From the NCBI RefSeq assembly GCF_015732285.1, contig NZ_WIQU01000046.1, positions 90,367 through 154,366 on the forward strand: DNA of 64,000 nt. The letters are read 5' to 3'. Below, piece by piece: positions 25,736 to 35,479 of this stretch; the stretch's first letter is position 1; every line of letters begins with the position of its first letter. Source of the stretch: Pectinatus frisingensis (GTDB lineage: Bacteria; Bacillota; Negativicutes; Selenomonadales; Selenomonadaceae). A model generated the notes under the pieces. It did not search any database. It saw nothing but the letters and a program-made list of their open reading frames with translations, and was not told the DNA's origin. A program made the position numbers and the translations under genes.

Positions 25736-25846
25736 TAATTCGAAATTCTTGTACATTGCGCATTGTATGAAGGAAATGCTTGCCATTGATTAAAGTTTTG
25801 TAAAAAAACAGTATGACAAATGGAATGGAAAGGATATGAAAATGAA

Positions 25847-27157
25847 GTGACCAGAGAAAGAATATTTGATAAATTTATTGAATTTATGGGTAAATTTGCT
25901 GAACTGAAAGTTGTTGTGGCTTTGCGTGATGGGTTTATCATGACCACGCCGTTCACTATCTGCGGGTCGGCGTTTTTATTGATTGCCAATCTGCCAATAC
26001 CGGGTTACGCTCAATTTATGGCTTCTATTTTTGGATCGAATTGGACAGATCCATTGAACCAGGTAGCCGGAGCAACTTTTAGTGTTTTGGCGTTGATTTG
26101 TGTTTTGACGATCAGTTATAAGTATTGTGAAGCCGAAGGCTGTGACGCCATGATGGGAGCCGTTATGGCAATGTCCACTTTTCTTATTTTAACGGCATCA
26201 TATATTGTCAGTAAGAGTGGTGAGAAAATTGGTGATGTAATACCGAAAATGTGGGCTGGCAGTAATGGTATTATAACGGCAATTATTGTAAGCTTTGCTG
26301 TTTCTTATATTTTTTGTTATTGCGAAAAAAATAAAATTGGCATTAAAATGCCGGAAAGTGTTCCAACTGGTGTTGTTAAAGCATTTTCAGCATTAGTTCC
26401 CGGTTTGATATTTTTTACCGGTGCAGCTGTGATCTATACGCTGTGCAAAGTTTTAGCCGGTGTCACATTCCCCGAATTGATATTCAAAATATTGCAGACT
26501 CCCCTGCAAAATATTTCAGATACATTATTAGGCGGTAGTGTTATTGCCGGACTCCAGAGTATTTTATTCTGGGCGGGAATTCATGGGCCAAATGTTGTCG
26601 GCGGAGTTATAAGTCCTGTCCTGACAGCCAATGCCATTGATAATCAGCATTTATTGGATGCCGGCATGCAGCTGCTGGGTAATCCGCAGGCTAAGATAAT
26701 TACCATTCAGGTTAATGATGTGTTTATAAAAAGCGGTGGCTGCGGACTTACTTTGGGATTTCTCATAGCATCATTTCTTTGCGCCAGATCACAACAACTA
26801 AAGTCTATTTCTAAACTGTCATTTGTACCCGGTTTATTTAATATAAATGAGCCAATCATTTTTGGTCTGCCGATTGTATTTAATCCGTATTTATTAGTGC
26901 CCTTTGTAATTGTTCCGATAATTGCAATGATAATAACATATAGTTCTATTGTATTGGGATTCATGTCGCCTTTTAGTGCTGTACAAGTACCTTGGACGAC
27001 ACCGGCAATAATATCAGGAGCGCTTTTAAACGGCTGGCAGGGAGTAATTGTGCAAATTGTCAATCTTATTATGGCTACGATCTTGTATTTTCCCTTTGTG
27101 AAATTGCAGGATAAGGTTTATCTAAAAGAAGAAACAGTAAATAAAACCGCTGGCTGA
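25847..27157 (+). CDS. PTS lactose/cellobiose-type transporter, EIIC
   Basis: 436-aa membrane permease that moves and phosphorylates a beta-glucoside such as cellobiose. The fold is polytopic, with many hydrophobic helices. Family motifs include VVVALRDGFIMTTPFTICGS near the N-terminus, FWAGIHGPNVVGG in the middle and FNINEPIIFGLPIVFNP (about 320-340). GTG at 25847 is the better start, about 12 bases after AGGA. The ATG at 25820 lacks a ribosome-binding site and adds unconserved residues. First gene of IIC-IIB-IIA-GH1-porin. Confidence 0.92.
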   Translation: MTRERIFDKFIEFMGKFAELKVVVALRDGFIMTTPFTICGSAFLLIANLPIPGYAQFMASIFGSNWTDPLNQVAGATFSVLALICVLTISYKYCEAEGCDAMMGAVMAMSTFLILTASYIVSKSGEKIGDVIPKMWAGSNGIITAIIVSFAVSYIFCYCEKNKIGIKMPESVPTGVVKAFSALVPGLIFFTGAAVIYTLCKVLAGVTFPELIFKILQTPLQNISDTLLGGSVIAGLQSILFWAGIHGPNVVGGVISPVLTANAIDNQHLLDAGMQLLGNPQAKIITIQVNDVFIKSGGCGLTLGFLIASFLCARSQQLKSISKLSFVPGLFNINEPIIFGLPIVFNPYLLVPFVIVPIIAMIITYSSIVLGFMSPFSAVQVPWTTPAIISGALLNGWQGVIVQIVNLIMATILYFPFVKLQDKVYLKEETVNKTAG

Positions 27158-27200
27158 TTATTAAAAAATAAATGGACGGCTGGAATTGGTGGAGGAATTT

Positions 27201-27503
27201 ATGAAAAAAATAGTATTATTGTGCGCATCAGGTATGTCAACCAGTATGCTGGTAAAAAAAATGCAGACTGCGGCGCAGGAAATGGCATATATTTGTGAAA
27301 TTGCAGCTTATCCCACTTCGGAAGCAAAAACAAAAGCATCTGATGCGGATTTGATTTTATTGGGACCGCAGGTACGGTTTTCCATGGAAAAGATTAAAGC
27401 ACAATGTCCCGGTGTGCAAGTGGCGGCAATAGACATGCGTTTATATGGGAAAATGGATGGTAAAGCAGTTATTGAGTTTGCCAAACAGAAGCTGGGTGAC
27501 TGA
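27201..27503 (+). CDS. PTS cellobiose-type EIIB
   Basis: 100-aa cytoplasmic IIB. It carries the phosphorylated Cys8 in the P-loop LLCASGMSTSMLV. It receives phosphate from IIA and hands it to the incoming sugar at IIC. ATG at 27201 is set by GGAGG five bases upstream; an in-frame TTG at 27186 is not supported. It lies 43 bases after IIC and 17 before IIA. Confidence 0.95.
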   Translation: MKKIVLLCASGMSTSMLVKKMQTAAQEMAYICEIAAYPTSEAKTKASDADLILLGPQVRFSMEKIKAQCPGVQVAAIDMRLYGKMDGKAVIEFAKQKLGD

Positions 27504-27520
27504 TCATCGGGAGGTATAAA

Positions 27521-27835
27521 ATGGAAGGATTGGAGTTAATTGCCTTTAATATTATATCGGCAGTAGGAACGGCACGCAGCTGCTATATAGAAGCAATACA
27601 AAAGGCTAAAGCAGGTGATTTTAAATCAGCAGAAACACTTATCGGGGAGGGTGACACCGTTTTTAATGAAGGTCATAAATCACATGCTGAACTGCTGCAA
27701 GAAGAAGCAAACGGCAGTCGGGGAATTGTTAATTTGCTGCTGTTGCATGCGGAAGATCAGCTTATGAGTGCCGAAGGTTTCAAAATAATTGCATTAGAAT
27801 TTATCGATGTTTATAAAAAATTCAACAAAAAATAG
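27521..27835 (+). CDS. PTS lactose/cellobiose-type EIIA
   Basis: 104-aa trimeric, helical IIA. The phosphorylated His is in LLLHAEDQLMSAEGF (about 78-92), with the metal-binding Asp three residues later. The usual motif is HAQDHLM; the second His of that motif is Gln here. ATG at 27521 follows GGGAGG. EI and HPr are not in the window. Confidence 0.94.
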   Translation: MEGLELIAFNIISAVGTARSCYIEAIQKAKAGDFKSAETLIGEGDTVFNEGHKSHAELLQEEANGSRGIVNLLLLHAEDQLMSAEGFKIIALEFIDVYKKFNKK

Positions 27836-29296
<1,461 letters not shown>

Positions 29297-29338
29297 AATC
29301 GGCAGCGGATATTTGTATATATGAAATAACTGCCATAG

Positions 29339-29383
29339 CATTGATAAGACTGCTTAGGCAAATGAAGGGCAGTTTTATCAATG
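29339..29383 (+). promoter_or_regulatory. Long hairpin between the GH1 and porin genes
   Basis: CATTGATAAGACTGC and GCAGTTTTATCAATG pair with one mismatch around a 15-base loop. It is not followed by a clean T-run. It may partly terminate transcription or protect the upstream mRNA, so that porin and PTS genes are made in different amounts. Confidence 0.6.
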
Positions 29384-29429
29384 TATATTGTTTATAAAAA
29401 AATGAAAATTCAGAAAGGAAATAAATAAT

Positions 29430-30656
29430 ATGAAAAAACAATTAAGTATATTTATGTTATTGGCAGCAGCTGCTGTATTTCCCGGTGGTGTGTCGGCATC
29501 AGGCAATGATCAAAACAGCACATGGAATATGGAGGCAGACAGCACCGGTATTTCTCAAAGCGAACAAGAAAATTCTATTGATAAAGCTGATCATGAAAAA
29601 ATGCAGAAACTCCAAGAGCAATACGAAGTCGAACTGATAAAGATGCAGCAGCTGCGTGCCGAATATGAGAAAGAACTGCAAAAAATGAACGTCAACGATA
29701 GTGACTATAATTCATTAAAAGAAAAAGTCGATAAAATTACACTATTTGGTTTTATAAGAGCTAAATATGATAATGATGACAGTGGCAGTATCGGAGCCGG
29801 CAATAATAACAAGCATTTTTATATGGATTTAGAAGGCAAGATGAAAGTATCAAAAGATTGGGAAGCACATTTTCAGAGTGAAACACGCAAGGGTTATACA
29901 GTCAATCAATCCTGGCGCGGTGATTCCGGTTCCGGCAGCTCCGATCAGGATGGTACTTTCCAGCGTATATGGGTGGAAGGCCATCCGGGAAAATTAGGTG
30001 TTACTGTAGGGACAAAATGGTGGGGTTACGGTTTTCAAAATGTTCCCTTTGGACATGCAGCAGATGGTATTCAACTGGATTATGACATAACTAAGGACTG
30101 GAATGCCAAAGTATTTTTATTGAGACCGCGCCAAGGAGATCTGGTTACAATGCCATATGGGCAGGATACAACAATAAAAGGGGTTAATTTCACCGGAAAA
30201 CTAACTCCCAAGCTGGATACAAGCATAACTTTGGCTGGTAATAAAAATTATGATAATAATCAAAAAATGGATAGGATGGGGGCATTTGAACTGCGGTCAA
30301 ATGTTGCTCCTAATTTAATGCTTACAGGAACCTATGTAAGGACAAATGCGGACGATTACAATACTAGTAAGGAATGCCGCATAGATTATAAAGGCACAAA
30401 ACTGGATGATATAGGATCTTTTGGAGCATATGCCAGATACATCAACTTTGCTAAATATGGTGATTATTCACATGATGACGAATGGAATTCTCTGCCGTCA
30501 GACACGAAGGGCTGGATTGTTGGTGTTAAATATGTACCTTATAAGAATGTTGAATGGGAAACCTTTTATGCCGATCAAAAAAGAAATATAGATACAGGTG
30601 ACGATCACAATGCAACCAGACATCTTTTCCGTACACAGATAGATTTTCATTTTTAA
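29430..30656 (+). CDS. Outer-membrane porin-like beta-barrel protein
   Basis: 408 aa. There is a signal peptide (MKKQLSIFMLLAAAAVFPGGVSA, cleavage near 23-25; given here only by position and ends MKKQ..VSA), then a predicted coiled coil (about 52-90, Lys/Gln/Glu heptads such as EYEKELQKM). The rest is a strand-rich barrel with alternating aromatic and polar residues, ending in DFHF. A terminal Phe is the recognition signal for BAM-assembled outer-membrane proteins. It ends the PTS operon, so it likely lets beta-glucosides cross the outer membrane. I do not recognise a named family, and the coiled coil may span to the peptidoglycan. Confidence 0.8.
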   Translation: MKKQLSIFMLLAAAAVFPGGVSASGNDQNSTWNMEADSTGISQSEQENSIDKADHEKMQKLQEQYEVELIKMQQLRAEYEKELQKMNVNDSDYNSLKEKVDKITLFGFIRAKYDNDDSGSIGAGNNNKHFYMDLEGKMKVSKDWEAHFQSETRKGYTVNQSWRGDSGSGSSDQDGTFQRIWVEGHPGKLGVTVGTKWWGYGFQNVPFGHAADGIQLDYDITKDWNAKVFLLRPRQGDLVTMPYGQDTTIKGVNFTGKLTPKLDTSITLAGNKNYDNNQKMDRMGAFELRSNVAPNLMLTGTYVRTNADDYNTSKECRIDYKGTKLDDIGSFGAYARYINFAKYGDYSHDDEWNSLPSDTKGWIVGVKYVPYKNVEWETFYADQKRNIDTGDDHNATRHLFRTQIDFHF

Positions 30657-30801
30657 AAAAATGTGCAATAATATTATTTATTCTGCACGTAAATATTTTA
30701 GTTGCCGCCATAAAATATAAATAGAAAAAAGAATGGATTTTATTGATCATTACGATATAATAAAAAAGCTATAATATAATGAATTTATAAATATCAGTAA
30801 T

Positions 30802-30940
30802 GGGGCTGCTGCACGTAATTTTTTTCATTCATAAATATGCAATATTCTGCTTCCTTTGTTCGCTTGTAGAAGGGTGGGGAACCGCGCAGCGGTGATGGAG
30901 TGCATCCTTATGAGATTAATGTTATTCGTGTGACAGCTCC
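30802..30940 (+). repeat. Structured intergenic repeat, copy 3 (of 3)
   Basis: 139 nt, the same core length as copy 2. Outer arms GGGGCTG (30802-30808) and CAGCTCC (30934-30940) pair with one G-U; CACG pairs with CGTG after a three-base loop on each side. TCATAA (30829-30834) with ATGCA (30837-30841) pairs with TGCAT (30901-30905) and TTATGA (30908-30913). The apex holds CCGC-GCA-GCGG. Flanks show no obvious target-site duplication. Confidence 0.75.
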
Positions 30941-30999
30941 ATTTTTATTGCAAATAATAAAGTATTAATTGCACCAGTGCGCAAAAATGCTTGTTTTAC

Positions 31000-31028
31000 T
31001 TGTTACATTAAGCGATTTTATATATAAT
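31000..31028 (+). promoter_or_regulatory. Promoter of ung
   Basis: TTGTTA (31000-31005), 17-base spacer, TATAAT (31023-31028), about 50 bases upstream of the ung start. Confidence 0.7.
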
Positions 31029-31079
31029 ATATAATGAATATTTAAATAGAAATGGCCTTTGAGGAGTATCAACAAGATT

Positions 31080-31754
31080 ATGCAAATTTTTAAGAATGAT
31101 TGGGCGGACTATCTCAATGCAGAACTAAAGGAAGATTATTATATAAAATTGCGGGATTTTTTGAAAGATGAATATAGGACCCGAATAATATTTCCCAGTA
31201 TGTACGATATATTTAATGCATTGCATTATACCAGTTATCATGAATGCAAGGTAGTAATTTTAGGGCAGGATCCTTATCATGGTCCCGGGCAGGCACACGG
31301 GCTGAGTTTTTCGGTCAAACCGGGAGTGAAAGCACCACCGTCACTTGTGAATATTTTTAAGGAACTGCATGATGATTTGGGATGTAAGATCCCCAATAAT
31401 GGCTGCCTGCTTTCCTGGGCCCGGCAGGGAGTGCTCTTATTGAACGCCGTACTGACAGTACGTGAACATCAGGCCAATTCACATAAGGGAATTGGGTGGG
31501 AACGTTTTACCGATAAGGTGATTTCATTGTTGAATGAAAGGGAAAAGCCACTTGCCTTCGTTTTATGGGGGGGGCCGGCCAGACGTAAGAAAGCAATGAT
31601 CACCAATCCACGGCATTTTATTGTTGAATCAGCTCATCCCAGTCCATTATCGGCTTATAATGGCTTTTTCGGCAGTCATCCATTTTCAAAGGTAAATGAT
31701 TTTTTGACTGATACGGGACAAAAACCGATAAATTGGCAGATACCTGATATTTAA
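31080..31754 (+). CDS. ung: Uracil-DNA glycosylase
   Basis: 224-aa family 1 UDG that removes uracil from DNA. The catalytic water-activating loop GQDPYHG is at 62-68 with Asp64, and the Leu-loop is HPSPLSA (about 180-190). The ATG at 31080 is 13 bases after GAGGAG, a little far. A TTG seven codons upstream at 31059 is in frame but inside the probable ribosome-binding site. Confidence 0.96.
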   Translation: MQIFKNDWADYLNAELKEDYYIKLRDFLKDEYRTRIIFPSMYDIFNALHYTSYHECKVVILGQDPYHGPGQAHGLSFSVKPGVKAPPSLVNIFKELHDDLGCKIPNNGCLLSWARQGVLLLNAVLTVREHQANSHKGIGWERFTDKVISLLNEREKPLAFVLWGGPARRKKAMITNPRHFIVESAHPSPLSAYNGFFGSHPFSKVNDFLTDTGQKPINWQIPDI

Positions 31755-31792
31755 AACAAATATAATTCGTGCCGGAGTATTTGTGCGTTTCC

Positions 31793-31821
31793 TTGCATTT
31801 ATCCAAAGGTCGACTTAATAT
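31793..31821 (+). promoter_or_regulatory. Promoter of trmB-ftsW
   Basis: TTGCAT (31793-31798), 17-base spacer, TAATAT (31816-31821). A second TATAAT lies at about 31874-31879. Confidence 0.5.
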
Positions 31822-31898
31822 TTGAAAACGGAACAAGATAAAGTTTCAAGACAGGTATTTAATTATCACAATGCGAGTATAATAAAGGAGAGCTTTTT

Positions 31899-32552
31899 TT
31901 GCGGTTACGTAGACGGCCGTGGATAGCGGGAGCTATCGCGGCATATAAGGATTTTGTGTTTCTCAAAGATAGTTTCACTCCGGCAGGTTTAAAAGGTGAG
32001 TGGACTAAAATTTTTGGCAATGATGCACCACTGTATGTTGAACTTGGTACCGGCAAGGGGAATTTTATCTGTCAGGCTGCTGCCAGACACCCGGAAATAA
32101 ATTTTTTGGGAATTGAACTGCAGCAGGATATAATTTATTATGCCGCACGTAAAATAAATGAGGCTGATCTAAAAAATGTGCGATTGGCTGTTTTTGATAT
32201 AAATGGTATTGATGAATTATTTAATGATGGAGAAGTAAATCGTTTTTACATAAATTTTTGCGATCCGTGGCCGAAAAAACGTCATGCCAAGCGTCGGCTG
32301 ACTTACATTACATTTTTGGAAAAATATCATAAATTATTAGCGTCATCCGGAGAATTATTCTTTAAAACGGACAACAAGTCATTGTTTGATTTTTCTTTGG
32401 AGCAATTTGCATTGGCTGGCTGCGACGTCAGGAACGTCAGCTATGATTTACATGCGCAAGGATGTGCATGTGAAGATTTTGTGACTGAATATGAGCGTAA
32501 ATTCAGTGGATTCGGTGAAAAAATAAATCGTTGCGAGGTTGTATTTCCGTGA
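31899..32552 (+). CDS. trmB: tRNA (guanine-N7)-methyltransferase
   Basis: 217-aa SAM-dependent enzyme that makes m7G46 in the tRNA variable loop. The SAM motif VELGTGKGNFI is at about 47-57 and the TrmB signature FCDPWPKKRHAKRRL at about 123-137. The start is TTG at 31899 with AAGGAGA upstream. Its stop overlaps the GTG start of ftsW (GTGA), so the two are coupled. Confidence 0.95.
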   Translation: MRLRRRPWIAGAIAAYKDFVFLKDSFTPAGLKGEWTKIFGNDAPLYVELGTGKGNFICQAAARHPEINFLGIELQQDIIYYAARKINEADLKNVRLAVFDINGIDELFNDGEVNRFYINFCDPWPKKRHAKRRLTYITFLEKYHKLLASSGELFFKTDNKSLFDFSLEQFALAGCDVRNVSYDLHAQGCACEDFVTEYERKFSGFGEKINRCEVVFP

Positions 32553-33748
32553 ATATAACGGGCAGAGAGCAATCAGTACAAAAGAAAAAATTTTGGATGA
32601 ATGATATGGAAGCAGTGTTGGTTATTATGGTACTGCTCATAATTATCGGCACAATAAATGTCTTTAGTGCCAGTTTCATAACTGCTGAGATGAATTTTAA
32701 CAATCCTTATTTTTTCCTTGTCAGACATTTAATAAGCATAGTGGTTGGCGCAGTAGTTTTTCTCTGTGCAGCGAAATTTGATTATCATAAACTGCGGGTT
32801 TTTGTGCCATTTCTTATGGTGTTTACCATAGGTGCGTTAATATTAGTACTGATGGCCGGAACTAGTGTAAATGGAGCCAAAAGGTGGATCGGTATTGGTT
32901 TTATGCAGTTTCAGCCATCAGAAATAGCTAAGTTAGTCAGTATAATAATGACGGCATCATTTCTGGGGTCAAAGATCGATAATCATAAAGCTATTCCCTT
33001 ACTCAATCGAACATTTATCATTGCTGTACTCATGGCGACTGCTGTTGAGTTGGAGCCGGATATGGGAACAGCTTTGTTAGTGGCCGGGATTCCCCTGCTG
33101 ATGCACTTCATTGCCGGGATGAAAATCAAATGGATAGCTTATACGGTATTGGCGGCAGCAGTGTTATTCGGTATATTAGTGACATTGCAGTCTTATCGGT
33201 TAGACCGGATTAAGAGCTGGTATGATCCCTGGTCACAGGCACAGGGCTTTGGCTATCAGACAGTTCAGTCTTTGTCAGCTATTGGATCTGGTGGTGTGTT
33301 TGGCATGGGATTGGGAAGAGGCGTGAGCAAATATTCCTATTTACCGGAAGCGCATACTGATTTTGCTTTTGCTGTTTTTTCTCAAGAAAATGGTCTGTTT
33401 GCTGTATTGTTTGTTTTTGGTTTGTATGTGGCATTGGCGGCGTATTGCGGTAAAATAGCCAGACGAGCCGGCGAAGGGTTTGGAAAAATGCTGGCCTGCG
33501 GTATTATGCTGTTGATTGTCGGCCAGGCAGCAGTTAATTTATATATGGTGATTGGTATTTTACCGGTCGTTGGTGTGCCATTGCCTTTTATAAGCTATGG
33601 TGGTACATCATTGATATTGAATATGGCTAGTATTGGCGTTTTGATCAACATCGGCAGATATGCCAATGCGGAAACGAAAAGAAGACCGCCGGATGAACAA
33701 AATATTGTTATAAAGACGGAACGGCGGAATCTATATCGTCTAAAATAA
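32549..33748 (+). CDS. FtsW/RodA/SpoVE family SEDS glycosyltransferase
   Basis: 399-aa multi-spanning SEDS peptidoglycan polymerase. Motifs include GAKRWIGIGFMQFQPSE (about 104-120), the catalytic-loop region LEPDMGTALLV, LDRIKSWYDPW, GSGGVFGMGLG, YLPEAHTDFAFAVFSQE and PLPFISYGGTS near the end. These resemble FtsW slightly more than RodA, but the division versus elongation role is not settled without its partner PBP. GTG at 32549 overlaps the trmB stop; the frame is open six codons further upstream. A strong palindromic terminator follows. Confidence 0.9.
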   Translation: MNITGREQSVQKKKFWMNDMEAVLVIMVLLIIIGTINVFSASFITAEMNFNNPYFFLVRHLISIVVGAVVFLCAAKFDYHKLRVFVPFLMVFTIGALILVLMAGTSVNGAKRWIGIGFMQFQPSEIAKLVSIIMTASFLGSKIDNHKAIPLLNRTFIIAVLMATAVELEPDMGTALLVAGIPLLMHFIAGMKIKWIAYTVLAAAVLFGILVTLQSYRLDRIKSWYDPWSQAQGFGYQTVQSLSAIGSGGVFGMGLGRGVSKYSYLPEAHTDFAFAVFSQENGLFAVLFVFGLYVALAAYCGKIARRAGEGFGKMLACGIMLLIVGQAAVNLYMVIGILPVVGVPLPFISYGGTSLILNMASIGVLINIGRYANAETKRRPPDEQNIVIKTERRNLYRLK

Positions 33749-33750
33749 AA

Positions 33751-33782
33751 GCAGCTGTGGAATATTTATATTCCACAGCTGC
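33751..33782. terminator. Bidirectional terminator, ftsW / SAM-decarboxylase-like gene
   Basis: GCAGCTGTGGAATA and TATTCCACAGCTGC form a perfect stem of at least 13 bases. T-rich tails follow on both strands, serving the convergent genes on each side. Confidence 0.9.
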
Positions 33783-33784
33783 TT

Positions 33785-34279
33785 CTATTTTTTATTGCCC
33801 TTATTTTTGCGGCGTAATTTTTTAACGAAATTGCGACCCGGTAAAAGATGGATAACTCGTACACCTGTATTATGAATACGTCGCAGAGTTGTAATTTTCA
33901 CCTTTGTATGAGGACGCATATCGGAAATAGTACCAAAATCACCACGACACAGATACGTTATTTTTATTTTATCTGGTTTTATGACTTTGCGCAACGATAA
34001 AATAGCTTTTTCTGAAAGAATATTTTGTTCGCAGATAAATAAATCGACAGCGCAATATTTTAAAAGTGGATAAACATGGACTATCAGGTGACCTTCTGAT
34101 AAAGGTAGAAAAATCATCGAATGATTTCCCTTAAGGTTTTTAATTTCGGTTTGTAAAGGGTGGAAATCGTTATCATCAAGCGCATTTTTTAGAGCAGCTG
34201 ACAGCAGACTGATATCATTTAATTTTTCAGGTTTACAGTCGTACATGTCAATTACAAGCTGACGTGCTAAAATTTTCAC
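33785..34279 (-). CDS. S-adenosylmethionine decarboxylase-like protein lacking the pyruvoyl Ser
   Basis: 164 aa. The fold signature matches small prokaryotic AdoMetDC (SpeH): VIDMYDC near the N-terminus, then PLSEGHLIVHVYP and AVDLFICE. In SpeH the self-cleaving site is Glu62-Ser63 within SESHLTIH, with His68 and Cys83 assisting. Here Glu62, His68 and Cys83 are at exactly those positions, but residue 63 is Gly (codon GGT, one base from Ser AGT). It should not form the pyruvoyl cofactor. A basic 40-residue C-terminal tail (KKLRRKNKGNKK) is extra. GTG at 34279 follows AAGGAG. It is downstream of rpoD by 12 bases; no speE is nearby. Confidence 0.75.
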   Translation of the reverse strand: MKILARQLVIDMYDCKPEKLNDISLLSAALKNALDDNDFHPLQTEIKNLKGNHSMIFLPLSEGHLIVHVYPLLKYCAVDLFICEQNILSEKAILSLRKVIKPDKIKITYLCRGDFGTISDMRPHTKVKITTLRRIHNTGVRVIHLLPGRNFVKKLRRKNKGNKK

Positions 34280-34291
34280 GCAAATACTCCT

Positions 34292-35428
34292 TTATTCGAG
34301 GAAATCTTTTAATTTTTTACTGCGGCTTGGATGACGCAATTTTCTTAGTGCCTTGGCTTCGATTTGCCGAATACGTTCCCGGGTGACACCAAAACTTTGA
34401 CCCACTTCTTCAAGTGTCCTGGCTCTTCCGTCATCAAGGCCGAACCGCAGCCGCAGAACTTTTTCTTCCCGCGGAGTAAGTGTCTTGAGGACATCTTCAA
34501 GCTGTTCTTTGAGCAGAACGAAAGATGCTGCTTCAGCTGGTGCCGGTGCATCATGATCTTCAATAAAATCACCTAAATGCGAGTCTTCTTCTTCACCTAT
34601 AGGGGTTTCCAAAGAAACAGGCTCCTGAGCGATTTTCATAATTTCACGTACACGTTCTACTGTTACATCCATTTCTTTGGCAATTTCTTCCGGAGTCGGA
34701 TCGCGTCCCAGGGACTGCAGTAACTGCCGGGAAACACGAATGAGTTTGTTGATGGTTTCGACCATATGGACCGGGATGCGGATGGTACGTGCCTGATCGG
34801 CTATGGCACGGGTAATGGCCTGCCGAATCCACCATGTGGCGTAGGTGCTGAACTTATAACCTTTGTTGTAGTCAAATTTTTCAACAGCCTTAATAAGACC
34901 TAGATTGCCCTCCTGGATCAGATCCAAAAACAACATGCCGCGGCCGACATAGCGTTTGGCGATACTGACAACGAGACGGAGATTGGCTTCTGCCAGACGT
35001 TTTTGCGCATTCATATCACCTTGTTCCATCTGCTTGGCCAGGGCTATTTCTTCATTGGCATTAAGCAAAGGAACTCTGCCGATTTCTTTTAGATACATAC
35101 GAACCGGGTCGTCGATATTGACACCTTCCGGTATGCTTAGATCAACATCGTCATCACTTTTGTCATCTGAATCTTTTACTTCGATATTATCCGTTTTGCC
35201 GGATAATTTTTCATTTGAACCTTCATCGACGATATCAATGCCTTTTTTAGTAAATTTTTCATATAATTCATCTATTTCCTCAGGTGAAAGATCAATATTC
35301 TGCAAGGCTTCCATTACTTCGCCATATGTTAGTACGCCGCCTTTTTTCTTTCCCTTGGAAAGTAGGTCTTTTATGAAGTCGGCACTTTGCGAGATAGCGG
35401 TAGATGTATGTTTAGTTGCTGATTGCAT
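34292..35428 (-). CDS. rpoD: Primary sigma factor RpoD/SigA
   Basis: 378-aa vegetative sigma factor. Region 1.1-like N-terminus, then region 1.2 ([16 protein letters not shown], about 107-122), region 2 with the core-binding and -10-recognition helix ([20 protein letters not shown]), region 3, and region 4 with the -35 helix-turn-helix ([29 protein letters not shown] in total, about 335-365). ATG at 35428 follows GAGGAGG. Located just after dnaG, as in the Firmicute macromolecular synthesis operon. Confidence 0.97.
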   Translation of the reverse strand: MQSATKHTSTAISQSADFIKDLLSKGKKKGGVLTYGEVMEALQNIDLSPEEIDELYEKFTKKGIDIVDEGSNEKLSGKTDNIEVKDSDDKSDDDVDLSIPEGVNIDDPVRMYLKEIGRVPLLNANEEIALAKQMEQGDMNAQKRLAEANLRLVVSIAKRYVGRGMLFLDLIQEGNLGLIKAVEKFDYNKGYKFSTYATWWIRQAITRAIADQARTIRIPVHMVETINKLIRVSRQLLQSLGRDPTPEEIAKEMDVTVERVREIMKIAQEPVSLETPIGEEEDSHLGDFIEDHDAPAPAEAASFVLLKEQLEDVLKTLTPREEKVLRLRFGLDDGRARTLEEVGQSFGVTRERIRQIEAKALRKLRHPSRSKKLKDFLE

Positions 35429-35479
35429 TTACCTGCCTCCTCTCCGATATTATAAGATATAGAATGATTCGTATAGCAC

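Larger units (their letters stand above)
30657..31079 (+). other. Intergenic region between the porin and ung
   Basis: 423 bases. It contains repeat copy 3 (30802-30940) and the ung promoter (31000-31028). The first 140 bases are AT-rich without a clear terminator or reading frame. Confidence 0.6.
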
